DNA of 64,000 nt from Desulfosporosinus shakirovi (GTDB lineage: Bacteria > Bacillota > Desulfitobacteriia > Desulfitobacteriales > Desulfitobacteriaceae): positions 1 to 64,000 of the forward strand of contig NZ_JAJDOO010000011.1 in the NCBI RefSeq assembly GCF_020595055.1. The letters are read 5' to 3'. The position numbers and the translations under genes are program-made. This document shows, piece by piece, positions 16,044 to 24,124 of this stretch (positions are counted from its first letter, which is position 1; each line of letters begins with the position of its first letter). The notes beneath the pieces were generated by a model. The model saw only the letters and a list, made by a program, of their open reading frames with translations. It searched no databases and had not been told where the DNA came from.

Positions 16044-16487
16044 TTAATCACGTTTATATATTCCTAACAGAATTGCTGCCTCTGCCAATAGTTCATCTCT
16101 TACGCGATAATAAGTTCTCAGGGGTATTTTCATCTGTTTTGCTACCCACCAGTCATAATTATGTTTACTAAAGTAGCGATATTCAATTATCTTCCTATCG
16201 TCTTCTCCAAATCCGGCCAGGATAATTTCTATCTCCCTGATACGAAGTGTGCACTGGTTAATCTCTTGCGCGGTCTCCCAACGTTTAGAAGCAATCCCTC
16301 CTGTCTGATCGCTAGTCTTTGTAGGGGCAGGAGTTTGGGAGTAGGTCGCCGTCGTCTTCGGTAATTCGTTTCCCAGCTGGGCATTCAAAATGCATAACCG
16401 CTTTTTATCCTCCGGATATTGAGAGAGTCTCCTGATCGTTAGCAAGTACCACTCAGGCTTTTTGTTTTTTTTCTCTGCTTGATCCAT
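16044..16487 (-). CDS. ArpU-like / DUF1492-type late transcription regulator
   Basis: A 147-residue protein. The N-terminus is coiled-coil and polar; residues 85-147 contain EIEIILAGFGEDDRKIIEYR and NYDWWVAKQMKIPLRTYYRV, a sigma-70 region-4-like helix-turn-helix seen in ArpU and PBSX Xpf-type late activators. By analogy with Xpf it would turn on the tail operon once repression is lifted. The gene reads away from the operator cluster at 16647-16742, so it is probably the first repressor-controlled gene. Confidence 0.75.
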   Translation of the reverse strand: MDQAEKKNKKPEWYLLTIRRLSQYPEDKKRLCILNAQLGNELPKTTATYSQTPAPTKTSDQTGGIASKRWETAQEINQCTLRIREIEIILAGFGEDDRKIIEYRYFSKHNYDWWVAKQMKIPLRTYYRVRDELLAEAAILLGIYKRD

Positions 16488-16646
16488 AATATCCCCTTTC
16501 TAGCATAAAGCTCTCCTAGCTCTCCCATAACACTGTGTACACTGCCTCAACATATCAAATACTCTTTGCACTACCTTGAGCAATTCTTATTTGCCCACCT
16601 TTTCCATTGGCGTGAACAAATTTACAATTATCACAACATCCATTTT

Positions 16647-16742
16647 GATAATCTAATTATCATTAATACTAAAAAAAATTGATATTGCATTGACGATAAT
16701 ATTATTATCAACTATAATACAAAACAAGATAATTAAATTATC
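16647..16742. promoter_or_regulatory. operator cluster OL: three palindromes GATAATnnnATTATC
   Basis: Three perfect 15-bp palindromes at 16647-16661, 16695-16709 and 16728-16742 (half-site GATAAT, three-base centre). On the minus strand a plausible sigma-A promoter TTGTTT-17-TAATAT overlaps the middle operator and would drive the ArpU-like gene. The spacing 48 and 33 bases fits binding of several dimers. Confidence 0.75.
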
Positions 16743-16749
16743 GATTAGT

Positions 16750-16962
16750 TTATGCTTTTTTAGTATTAAGATCTGAGAATAACTTCTCAATCCGCTCATC
16801 ATAATGTCATACAACTCAAATAATAAATCCCTTCCAGGGGTAAATATTTCCGTTTTTAATCATTCTCATATAAACTTCGGAAATTCCATTCTCTTTAGCG
16901 GCTTCCTTTTGAATACCTTTTTCCTTACGACATGTTGTGAAAAAGTTGCGCTTTATTGGCAT
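16750..16962 (-). pseudogene. broken Cro-like XRE regulator gene
   Basis: The frame starting at ATG 16962 reads MPIKRNFFTTCRKEKGIQKE and AAKENGISEVYMRMIKNGNI, an XRE helix-turn-helix, then hits a premature stop at 16816. The other two frames continue the expected protein: GRDLLFELY in one and HYDERIEKLFSDLNTKKA before TAA at 16750 in the next. Two small indels therefore break a roughly 70-codon gene. Its position, divergent from the repressor gene, is that of cro. Shine-Dalgarno AAGGGGG precedes the ATG. Confidence 0.75.
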
Positions 16963-17001
16963 AATTTCACTCAACCCCCTTATGTAAGGCCCATTATAGT
17001 T

Positions 17002-17047
17002 GATAATATAATTATCGTCAAGAGTGTTCTTTGGTAATATTATTATC
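17002..17047. promoter_or_regulatory. operator pair OR upstream of the repressor gene
   Basis: Two further copies of the palindrome: GATAATATAATTATC at 17002-17016 (perfect) and GGTAATATTATTATC at 17033-17047 (one mismatch), 31 bases apart, about three helical turns. They lie just before the ribosome site of the repressor gene and probably cover its promoter, so the repressor controls itself. Confidence 0.75.
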
Positions 17048-17065
17048 ATAAAGGAGTAGGATCTT

Positions 17066-17473
17066 ATGATTGGCAAACTGTTAACCGAACTAAGAAATAA
17101 AAGGGGGCTGACTCAAGACCAAATTGCAGATGCTCTGGAAGTAAAGAGGCCTCGGTATAATTCTTGGGAAAATGACATTGCCAAACCGGATATCCAAATG
17201 CTCAAGAAAATTGCGGCATTTCACAATGTAACTCCGGACTACCTGCTTAGCTTTGAAACGAATACTATTAGCCCGTCTTGGGCTACGCCCAAAGACAGAC
17301 GAGATTTCAAAAAAATGCTCGAAGACGATGGAGATCTCATGTTTGACGGCGTACCCATTGATAAAGAGGACCGAAAACGCGTTATGGATGTTTTGACCGG
17401 ACTCTTTTGGGAGGCTAAACATATGAATAAGAGAAAAAATAAGCCCAGTAGCACATATGGCACCAAGAAGTAA
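17066..17473 (+). CDS. XRE family repressor of the tail locus
   Basis: A 135-residue protein. Residues 1-62 are an XRE helix-turn-helix (LTELRNKRGLTQDQIADALE, then PRYNSWENDIAKPDIQML). The C-terminal half is hydrophilic and rich in acidic and Lys residues, a likely target for the ImmA-type protease encoded next. It is transcribed away from the tail operon, and operator copies lie on both sides of its promoter. AAGGAG precedes the ATG. Confidence 0.88.
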   Translation: MIGKLLTELRNKRGLTQDQIADALEVKRPRYNSWENDIAKPDIQMLKKIAAFHNVTPDYLLSFETNTISPSWATPKDRRDFKKMLEDDGDLMFDGVPIDKEDRKRVMDVLTGLFWEAKHMNKRKNKPSSTYGTKK

Positions 17474-17510
17474 CTCTCCTGGTGTCATTTCTAAAAGGGG
17501 TGCGAATCAA

Positions 17511-17966
17511 ATGGACAAACTTATTTCTACTTTAGTCAAGCGTTACAAAACCAATTGCCCCTTCACTATTGCTGAAAGGCTAAATATCCATATACGCTTC
17601 GCCGATCTTGGGGATCACACTCGAGGTGTTTATTACTGCAAACTAAGGCGTCGTTTTATCGTGATAAATAGCGGAATCAATTCTTTCTGGCAACGTTTTA
17701 TATGTGCCCATGAATTAGCCCATGACCGATTACACCGAGGTTTAAACCGTTTCTTTCTGGATGAACATTCCTTACAAAATACTAATAAGTATGAACGACA
17801 GGCTAACATATTTGCCGTTCAGTTACTTTCGGCTAACTCTGGAATTATAGCTGGTGAAACAATTGAACAGCTATTTATGAGGACAGGTATCCCTTTAGAA
17901 ATGGCTCAATATTTCACTGAAGAGGATTACCTTCCTATTTCTGCACCTTATATTTTTTTGCTTTAA
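17511..17966 (+). CDS. ImmA/IrrE family metallopeptidase
   Basis: A 151-residue zinc protease. The active site HELAH is at residues 67-71, with a downstream glutamate in KYERQANIFA as probable third ligand. In the ICEBs1 ImmA-ImmR pair (established) the protease cleaves the repressor and derepresses the element; the adjacent repressor here makes the same logic likely. The frame opens at 17457 inside the repressor gene, but ATG 17511 has AAAGGGG upstream and starts at the conserved region. Confidence 0.88.
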   Translation: MDKLISTLVKRYKTNCPFTIAERLNIHIRFADLGDHTRGVYYCKLRRRFIVINSGINSFWQRFICAHELAHDRLHRGLNRFFLDEHSLQNTNKYERQANIFAVQLLSANSGIIAGETIEQLFMRTGIPLEMAQYFTEEDYLPISAPYIFLL

Positions 17967-18387
17967 TTATAATAATCCAAGCCTTGCACCCCCGATTTCA
18001 GAGATGAGTACTTCACAAAACTGAAGCTTTAAACCTGCATGAAAAGAGATAACGATAATTGAATCGCTCCATTTTCTATCCTCTCATAGAAAATGGCACC
18101 TGCCCCTCAGCCGATAAATGAGATTTGCCAAAGGATACTATGACACCTATTCCAGCCATTACACTGTTTTTGGAATGAACAAGGGAAGTCAAATATTTGA
18201 AATACGTTTGTATGACAGTGGTAAAGCAAATATAGCCCAATAACAGCAAAAAGGCCTCGAGTCCATACAGCTTTCTGTACCTCAAAGCTTTTGTTATTAT
18301 GTAGCTCCAGCTATTTACACAACTGCATATGGTCCTAGAAATAACCCTAAAGAATTACTCTTTCACTTTGAGTAAGTTCATAGAGAA
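17967..18387. other. intergenic region with a dispersed hairpin
   Basis: About 420 bases after the ImmA gene. At 18250-18295 lies an imperfect inverted repeat (GCCTCGAG...TACAG / CTGTA..CTC...GC) related to one at 27058-27102. A minus-strand ORF of 69 codons overlaps it but has no ribosome site and no recognisable content. This is the right edge of the tail locus; no att repeat is visible. Confidence 0.4.
18250..18295. repeat. dispersed hairpin, copy 1
   Basis: Imperfect palindrome starting AAAAAGGCCTCGAG and ending TGTACCTCAAAGCTT. It shares its outline with the better-formed copy at 27058-27102. It probably acts as a transcription terminator or is a small repetitive element. Confidence 0.4.
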
Positions 18388-18876
18388 TTATGCATTGTCG
18401 AGTTGTCTTTTTAATTTTCTAAACCCAATATACATACTAATACGCCATGGCAGGATCATGCTAAAGGCCAAGATGAAAAAAATGCCGCTCATTTGGGCAG
18501 GATCGATATGAATGGTCTCAGCAAGGATAATTTTCCCGACCATTCTTAACGCGACTAAGCCTATCAAAGCCACTATAAACAGCTTTGATCTTTGGAGATA
18601 GATTTGGTTGTCCCGAATTTCAAATTTAGAAGTTTTTATTAAGACGATAGAGAATAACATTCCCATGACAACGGAACTTATCAGTTCAGGTAATGTCGGT
18701 CTAAACATTGGTAAGATAAACATACTCGCACCCGTTGCCATGAAAAGCGGCGGCAAAATAATCTTTTTCGCTACAGCCGGTTTTTTTGTGTTTCTCAATC
18801 GTACCAAGTTGACGATAATAACCATTAACAACGACACAATAATTGATGCTGTGACTAAAAACTGTTTTGTGAACAT
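18388..18876 (-). CDS. CcdC-like membrane protein
   Basis: About 162 residues with four membrane segments. KKPAVAKKIILPPLFMATGA and MLPMFRPT-type motifs match the CcdC/YneN family of Bacillus, named from the ccd cytochrome c maturation region although its role is not proven. The C-terminus carries LPWRISMYIGFRKLKRQL. I take ATG 18876 with GAAAGG upstream, rather than the frame start at 18942. It is on the same strand as the ABC exporter genes but separated by 145 bases. Confidence 0.75.
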   Translation of the reverse strand: MFTKQFLVTASIIVSLLMVIIVNLVRLRNTKKPAVAKKIILPPLFMATGASMFILPMFRPTLPELISSVVMGMLFSIVLIKTSKFEIRDNQIYLQRSKLFIVALIGLVALRMVGKIILAETIHIDPAQMSGIFFILAFSMILPWRISMYIGFRKLKRQLDNA

Positions 18877-19021
18877 AATTACCTTTCTATCGTCCAGTCT
18901 TATACCTATTATAATATAACTCTTTGCCTTTAAATATAGCAAAGAGTTATATTATTGCAGAGCTAAAGAGATATCGAACCCTTCTCTTGCTTGCTATTGT
19001 TCAATTTTATAGAATCTGCGT

Positions 19022-19816
19022 CTAAATGATATCCTTATTAGAAAATTTCCGTATTGCTAACGTCACAAATCCGAGCATGTAAATAGCAATATAGACAAAC
19101 ATCCATAGACTTGCTGGTTTGCCACTGCCCGATAAACTGGCAGCAGACATGGCACTTGCTGCCAGCTCAGAATTCGGAACCATAACCCGTTCCATCGTAC
19201 TATAAATCGTTTGGAACGGTGAAATCAAGCTAATAAAAATTCCAGTACCAATGACTGAGTTGTTACTCACGTACTGCCCAATCATCTCGACCATTCCCCC
19301 AACATTACCTAAAATGTAAATGAAGATCATTAAGATTCCATTGGACACTGCTTTTAAGGACACAGATCCAAACAATGTCAGGCAAAGGACTGCGACTGGC
19401 AGCAATAGATACAACAACCATCCTGTTATGATTTGAGAGAATGTTAGACTGGTTATCGTGCTAAGCCCAAAAAAGGCTCCGATGACCAGAATTAATGAGA
19501 AAAGCAATGTTGCGTAGGTACAGGCTAAAATAACCAATCCGCCAAGTTTCCCAAGGATATACTGATAGCGTTGAATGGGACGAGAGAGAATCCCTTGAAT
19601 GAGTCCTGACTCTAGTTCTGAGGCAATTGCACCCGATCCAAGCATAATAGTTAGCAAAGCTATTAACATAGCCGAAAACTGAAAACCCATTTTCGTTACC
19701 ATTTGAATCGCAAAAGGCTTAAATTGATTTCCCATTCCATGAGTCACTGATGTGTTGGGAAAATAATTAAGCATTAATGTCCAAAATACCAAGTACAAAA
19801 AGGTGACAATCCCCAT
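19022..19816 (-). CDS. ABC-2 type transporter permease
   Basis: A membrane protein of at least 264 residues with six predicted helices, the ABC-2 permease partner of the ATPase upstream. The region after helix 2 contains SELESGLIQGILSRPIQRYQ, the conserved ABC-2 segment. The first ATG at 19816 seems too late: the frame upstream encodes ILITTLNEAIRKKTFIIM, the normal start of such permeases, but offers no ATG, GTG or TTG before the ATPase stop. An ATA at about 19848 or ATC nearer GAGGAGGG might serve, or a small sequence change has removed the start. See findings. Confidence 0.8.
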   Translation of the reverse strand: MGIVTFLYLVFWTLMLNYFPNTSVTHGMGNQFKPFAIQMVTKMGFQFSAMLIALLTIMLGSGAIASELESGLIQGILSRPIQRYQYILGKLGGLVILACTYATLLFSLILVIGAFFGLSTITSLTFSQIITGWLLYLLLPVAVLCLTLFGSVSLKAVSNGILMIFIYILGNVGGMVEMIGQYVSNNSVIGTGIFISLISPFQTIYSTMERVMVPNSELAASAMSAASLSGSGKPASLWMFVYIAIYMLGFVTLAIRKFSNKDII

Positions 19817-19860
19817 TATGATAAAGGTTTTTTTACGAATAGCTTCATTTAATGTTGTGA

Positions 19861-20778
19861 TTAATATTGCTGCGATGATTGTCCCTCCTCGCCAACAATC
19901 TGCATAAACACAGTCTCAAGCGTCTCTCGATGCGGTGTTAACTCATATAGTGTTACACCATTGGCGATAAGACTGGATGCAAGGGCAGGTATTTCCTCGT
20001 AATCATTTAAAGTAACTGTTAGACTGCCATCCGCTAGTTTTTGCAATGATTCGTGTTGCTTATTCAGCTTTGCAAACAATTCTTCAGTTAGGCCATTAGC
20101 CCGGATTGTTAACGAAATTTTAGTCATTAGTAACTCATCCATCCGCGCGGATTTAACAACTTTACCTTTGTGAATAAAGGTAACACTGTCACAAACTGCT
20201 TCCACTTCACTTAAAAGATGACTGTTTAAAAAGACCGTCGTTCCTTCATCTTTCAAAGCAACAATAATGTCTCTGACATCTTTACGACCAATTGGATCCA
20301 GAGCAGATGTTGGTTCATCCAGGAAGATCAGTTGTGGATTAGGCAACAGCGCACATGCTAACCCGATGCGTTGCTGCATGCCTTTACTATATGAACCCAC
20401 TTTGTAGTTTTCTTGCCCAACGAGTCCTACTAACTTTAAGACCCTGCTAATTTGATCCTTCTTATTTTTCAATTTGAATAATTGGGCGTGGAAATTCAGT
20501 AAGTCTAAACCTGTCATCCAGTCTTGATAACGGAAAAGCTCAGGCAGATAACCCATCTTTTCTCTCGCAGAAACATCGCCAAGGGGTTTGCCAAGTACTG
20601 TGCCGCTTCCGGATGTGGGAAATACAAGACCGGTTAACATCTTAATACAAGTACTTTTCCCAGCACCGTTTCGGCCAAGGAATCCATAAACTTGCCCCGC
20701 TTCTACTGAAAGGCCAACTTGGTCACATGCCGTTTTATTGCCATACTTTTTAGTGAGAGCATGTGTTTCGATGATCAT
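19861..20778 (-). CDS. ABC transporter ATP-binding protein
   Basis: A 305-residue ABC ATPase: Walker A GFLGRNGAGKSTCIKML at about 33-49, signature YSKGMQQRIGLA at about 135, Walker B LIFLDEPTSALDP at about 155, and a C-terminal domain of about 90 residues typical of CcmA/NatA-type exporters. It pairs with the ABC-2 permease downstream. Its start overlaps the stop of the LolA-like gene at 20778, so RR, HK, LolA-like protein, ATPase and permease form one operon. Confidence 0.92.
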   Translation of the reverse strand: MIIETHALTKKYGNKTACDQVGLSVEAGQVYGFLGRNGAGKSTCIKMLTGLVFPTSGSGTVLGKPLGDVSAREKMGYLPELFRYQDWMTGLDLLNFHAQLFKLKNKKDQISRVLKLVGLVGQENYKVGSYSKGMQQRIGLACALLPNPQLIFLDEPTSALDPIGRKDVRDIIVALKDEGTTVFLNSHLLSEVEAVCDSVTFIHKGKVVKSARMDELLMTKISLTIRANGLTEELFAKLNKQHESLQKLADGSLTVTLNDYEEIPALASSLIANGVTLYELTPHRETLETVFMQIVGEEGQSSQQY

Positions 20779-21821
20779 TACCGAACACTCCTAGCAATTT
20801 TTGCAAGCTCAGCATCTGTTTTATTACCCATTAACCCATACAAATTACCATCTTTGGTCCAAATCAGCACAGAAGCGTTCTCCATATCGGGCATTTCTTC
20901 TGCAGCCATTTTATGTGCTTCTTTCAGAGCAGCAAATTTTTCTTCACCGTATTTGCTAATCAATTTTTTGCTCATTTCAGCCATAGCTGCCTCGTGGGAC
21001 TCACCATTTAAGCCTTCAAGAGCTTGACCATGTGATCCTGGTGCGCTCATATCTTGAGGAATTGTTTCAGTAAATCCTTTTAAATCAGACATAGTGTAGA
21101 CGTAACCATTTTTCCCTCCCAAATCCACTTCTCTTCCGAAACCAACTAGGACAGGAAGATAGATATCAGAAGTATCCTCCTCGATTTCAGCAAGTTGTTG
21201 ACGAAGATTCGCAGGAATTAACGGCAAATTTAGCATGACATCTCGTAATTCTTTTTTTGCGGCTTTCGGCGCATCTAAATAGGCTTTCTGGGTTGCTACG
21301 AATAGGACATCATCATATTTTGCGTAGGCAGCAGCTGAAGATACCATAGACATTTCGACATTGTTTAGATCACTGGAAAGCAGTTTTGGACTATTAACCG
21401 CTTTCAGCAGTACATTGCTAGCATCCACATCTAACGTGAACGTCATTTTGCTAGAATCCATCGCAGAGATCTCAGGCTTTTGAGATTCTAGTTCCCGTGG
21501 CAAACGAAGTTTAAAAGCATCAAACTCCTCGGCCTCTTGCAGTTTTGTTACTTCATGTTGTGGGTGTGTAACAACGTTGATCAGCGAGCTGTGTTCAAAG
21601 TTCATTCCTTTAAAATCTTCTTTCAGATTAGAAATGGTTTGCATTCCTTCCTGCAGATCCCCAATTGTAATTTCAAGGGTTTTCACATTGTTTACACGGA
21701 AAATCGATAGAGTATCTAGCGCTAAAGTTTGCACTGGTTTTACAAACGTAGTAAGTCCCAACATAAGCACCAGTGAAGCCCCGATTACTATTTTTCGTTT
21801 CATACCATCAGATCCCTTCAT
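20778..21821 (-). CDS. exported LolA-like/DUF4367-type protein
   Basis: A 347-residue protein with a signal peptide or membrane anchor at the N-terminus (KIVIGASLVLMLGLTTF). The C-terminus ends NASVLIWTKDGNLYGLMGNK followed by TDAELAKIARSV, the pattern of the DUF4367/LolA-like extracytoplasmic domains of Firmicutes. It probably sits outside the membrane and works with the ABC exporter. A second start at ATG 21803, directly before the basic residues of the signal sequence, is equally possible. Confidence 0.7.
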   Translation of the reverse strand: MKGSDGMKRKIVIGASLVLMLGLTTFVKPVQTLALDTLSIFRVNNVKTLEITIGDLQEGMQTISNLKEDFKGMNFEHSSLINVVTHPQHEVTKLQEAEEFDAFKLRLPRELESQKPEISAMDSSKMTFTLDVDASNVLLKAVNSPKLLSSDLNNVEMSMVSSAAAYAKYDDVLFVATQKAYLDAPKAAKKELRDVMLNLPLIPANLRQQLAEIEEDTSDIYLPVLVGFGREVDLGGKNGYVYTMSDLKGFTETIPQDMSAPGSHGQALEGLNGESHEAAMAEMSKKLISKYGEEKFAALKEAHKMAAEEMPDMENASVLIWTKDGNLYGLMGNKTDAELAKIARSVR

Positions 21822-21882
21822 AATATAATTTCGCTCCTCTTCTTTTTACATTAAGATTATGTCCTCAATGTGACCGTTTTTA

Positions 21883-22935
21883 TTAATTTCTAAATGGCAA
21901 TTTAACAACAAATGTTGTCCCTTGACCAATTTCACTGGTAAAATCTATTTCTCCATCATAGATTTCCACGATCTTCTTAACGATGGCTAAACCAAGACCG
22001 CTTCCCTCTTTGGAATGGGATTCATCGGCTTGAAAAAATTTTTCAAAGATTCGTCCTTGATCGATTTTGGATATACCAATACCTTGATCCTTGATCTCGG
22101 CAATGACCTTGTTCGAAATTTTTCTCGCTTGAATAAAAACAGTTCCGGATTCGGCAGAGAATTTGATAGCATTCTCAATTAAGTTCAACCAAATCTGTTG
22201 AATCAGGGCTTCGTCACCAGTGTAAACGATTTTCTCTAAATCTATGTCGAGTTCTAAGTTTTTCTTAGACCATTTTTCCTCTAGAAGAACAATCGTCCTC
22301 CGAATTTGCTCATCTAAAGAAAACTGTTTCGTACTCTCTGGGATGAATTGATGATCCAGCTTAGAAAGTCGAAGCATATTTGAACTTAAATGGCTTAATC
22401 TCTTGGTCTCATCAATGATGATGTTTGTGTAAGCCTGAAAATTTTCTTCCGACAGCTCCTTATCCTGAAGCATTTCAGCAAAGCCTTGGATAGAGGCAAT
22501 AGGAGTTTTGATCTCGTGGGATACGCTGCTAATAAAATCTTTGCGGAGATACTCCATATTACCGAGTTCTGTCGTCATTAAGTTGAAATTTTGGGTCAAA
22601 ACCCCTATTTCATCATTGCTCCTATAATCCATCTTGATTGAAAAATCACCCTTAGCAACCTCTTTTGTTGCATTGCTAATCCAAATGATAGGGTCAGAAA
22701 TTTTCCGAATCGCGAAGAATAATAGTGAGCCTCCCATGGCTACGCATAAGATCAATGTTACGAACATAAAACTCCCAAAAACTGCATGCGCTTCGCTAAT
22801 ACTCAGATCACCATGATAGAGCCCTAAGAAAAGAATCGTCATCAGAGAAAAAGAAACAAAACAAGAGAAAAACAAGATTCCAATGGCAATCAAAGTACCT
22901 TTGGCCCGAATTGAATTTGATAATCTCTTAACCAT
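21883..22935 (-). CDS. sensor histidine kinase
   Basis: About 350 residues with two membrane helices (15-37 and 53-75) around a very short extracytoplasmic loop, HAMP at 77-130, phosphoacceptor H140 in ISSVSHEIKTPIAS, N box NLIENAIKFS and G boxes DQGIGIS and GSGLGLAIVKKI. The short loop suggests intramembrane sensing, as in BceS-like kinases that watch an ABC transporter. ATG 22935 with GGAGAAG upstream is preferred; it overlaps the response regulator stop by eight bases. Confidence 0.9.
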   Translation of the reverse strand: MVKRLSNSIRAKGTLIAIGILFFSCFVSFSLMTILFLGLYHGDLSISEAHAVFGSFMFVTLILCVAMGGSLLFFAIRKISDPIIWISNATKEVAKGDFSIKMDYRSNDEIGVLTQNFNLMTTELGNMEYLRKDFISSVSHEIKTPIASIQGFAEMLQDKELSEENFQAYTNIIIDETKRLSHLSSNMLRLSKLDHQFIPESTKQFSLDEQIRRTIVLLEEKWSKKNLELDIDLEKIVYTGDEALIQQIWLNLIENAIKFSAESGTVFIQARKISNKVIAEIKDQGIGISKIDQGRIFEKFFQADESHSKEGSGLGLAIVKKIVEIYDGEIDFTSEIGQGTTFVVKLPFRN

Positions 22936-23605
22936 AAATCTTCTCCGCCTTATAACCAAGTCCCCGAATCGTTATGATCTTAAACTCTGGCCTATCTTCG
23001 AACTTCTTACGAAGCTTTTTAATGTGGCTGTCCACCGTTCGTTCATCGATATCCGTATCCAGTCCCCAAATTTCTGACATCAGTTGCTGCCTTGTAAAAA
23101 TTTGCTTTGGATAGCTTAGCAATTTAAAAAGTAGCAGAAATTCCTTTTTGGGCAAGTCAATATTCAGGTCTGGACCATTTATGCTTAAATTGTCATAGTC
23201 CAGTACGATTTCACCTATTACAATTTTATGTTCATTAGTAATTTTAGCCCGTCTTAACAGAGCTGATACTCTTAAAATCATCTCGTTCATATTGATTGGT
23301 TTTACCATATAATCGTCTGTGCCCAATCTAAAACCTTTTTCTTTGTCCTCAAAGCTCTCTTTAGCAGTCACCATTAAAATAGGCATGTTAAAATTTGCTT
23401 CTCTAAGGCTTTCAATAAGTTCAAAACCATCCATAATTGGCATCATAATATCACTAATAATTAAATCGACATGGTGTTCTTCAAGAATCCCGAGAGCTTC
23501 TTGCCCATTTTGTGCTTGTAATACTTTAAAACCAGCTTGTTCCAAACGAGTTTTCATTAACATCAATAAGTTTAAATTATCCTCGACAACCAAAATTCGA
23601 AACAT
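22928..23605 (-). CDS. OmpR/PhoB family response regulator
   Basis: A 225-residue regulator: receiver domain with phosphoacceptor D52 in DLIISDIMMP and a C-terminal winged helix (QIFTRQQLMSEIWGL, RTVDSHIKKLRKKFED). It is the first gene of the five-gene unit running to 19022 and overlaps the kinase gene. It probably controls the ABC exporter operon itself. Confidence 0.92.
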   Translation of the reverse strand: MFRILVVEDNLNLLMLMKTRLEQAGFKVLQAQNGQEALGILEEHHVDLIISDIMMPIMDGFELIESLREANFNMPILMVTAKESFEDKEKGFRLGTDDYMVKPINMNEMILRVSALLRRAKITNEHKIVIGEIVLDYDNLSINGPDLNIDLPKKEFLLLFKLLSYPKQIFTRQQLMSEIWGLDTDIDERTVDSHIKKLRKKFEDRPEFKIITIRGLGYKAEKIYG

Positions 23606-24124
23606 GACAAACCTTCTTTCAAAAGATTACATGCTTATTGTCAATTGAATCTGTATTTATTCTTGTAGTTTGCTACTTTCACTATTCACTATAATATTAT
23701 TCGTGTGTAAAGTCCCTTCTCAGATTTTCCCGTTTTAAGAAGAGTTTAACTCAGTAATGTGACTTGAATGTGCCCAACAATGAACTCGAGCAACGCTGGA
23801 TATTATACGAAACCAACGCTACTCAGGCTGCGAAAGAAAAGGTAAGACAAGGCCACGGCAACGACACAGCTGGTGTAACACATAAGCCTTCTCGGCAGAG
23901 TTATTTAATATTTGCATATCTCCTCCTACATAAAAAGTGCTATAACCATCGCTGTTTGATATCAGAAACAGCAAAAGTTATAGCATATTACTTCTATTTT
24001 ATTATAACAGGTCTATTTCAAAATCATTTACATCCTAAAGACATTGTCCGGGCAAGTCAAAGCTTTCTCACTTTTATCTTCCGCTTTATTTGAGGTAACT
24101 GTAATTTTTTTGCGTAAAATTAGA
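23606..24124. other. intergenic region between response regulator and chemoreceptor
   Basis: About 520 bases. 23770-23900 read on the plus strand as ELEQRWILYETNATQAAKEK and following residues looks like decayed coding sequence, but I cannot name the family and it lacks a credible start and end. The terminator at 23939-23984 belongs to the chemoreceptor gene. Promoters for the response regulator are expected in 23606-23700. Confidence 0.35.
23939..23984 (-). terminator. two-part hairpin terminator after the chemoreceptor gene
   Basis: GCTATAAC / GTTATAGC outer stem and GCTGTTT / AAACAGC inner stem, separated by small four-base bulges. On the minus strand it is followed by ACTTTTTATG. It lies 140 bases past the chemoreceptor stop. 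Confidence 0.6.

Noticed and set aside
15799..16047. Plus-strand ORF with GAGAGGAGGG before ATG 15922 (41 codons)
   Set aside because: It overlaps the hairpin terminator and a dispersed repeat and has no recognisable content; the ribosome-like site may be chance. Not enough to call a gene.
2476..17966. Ordinary intact prophage
   Set aside because: No integrase, terminase, portal, capsid or replication genes and no attachment repeats were found at the borders.
18076..18285. 69-codon minus-strand ORF after the ImmA gene
   Set aside because: No ribosome site, overlaps the dispersed hairpin, and the composition does not look conserved.
23764..24093. 109-codon plus-strand ORF beside the chemoreceptor gene
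   Set aside because: Only the first 40 codons look protein-like; the frame then crosses the chemoreceptor terminator. Kept as a note in the gap entry.
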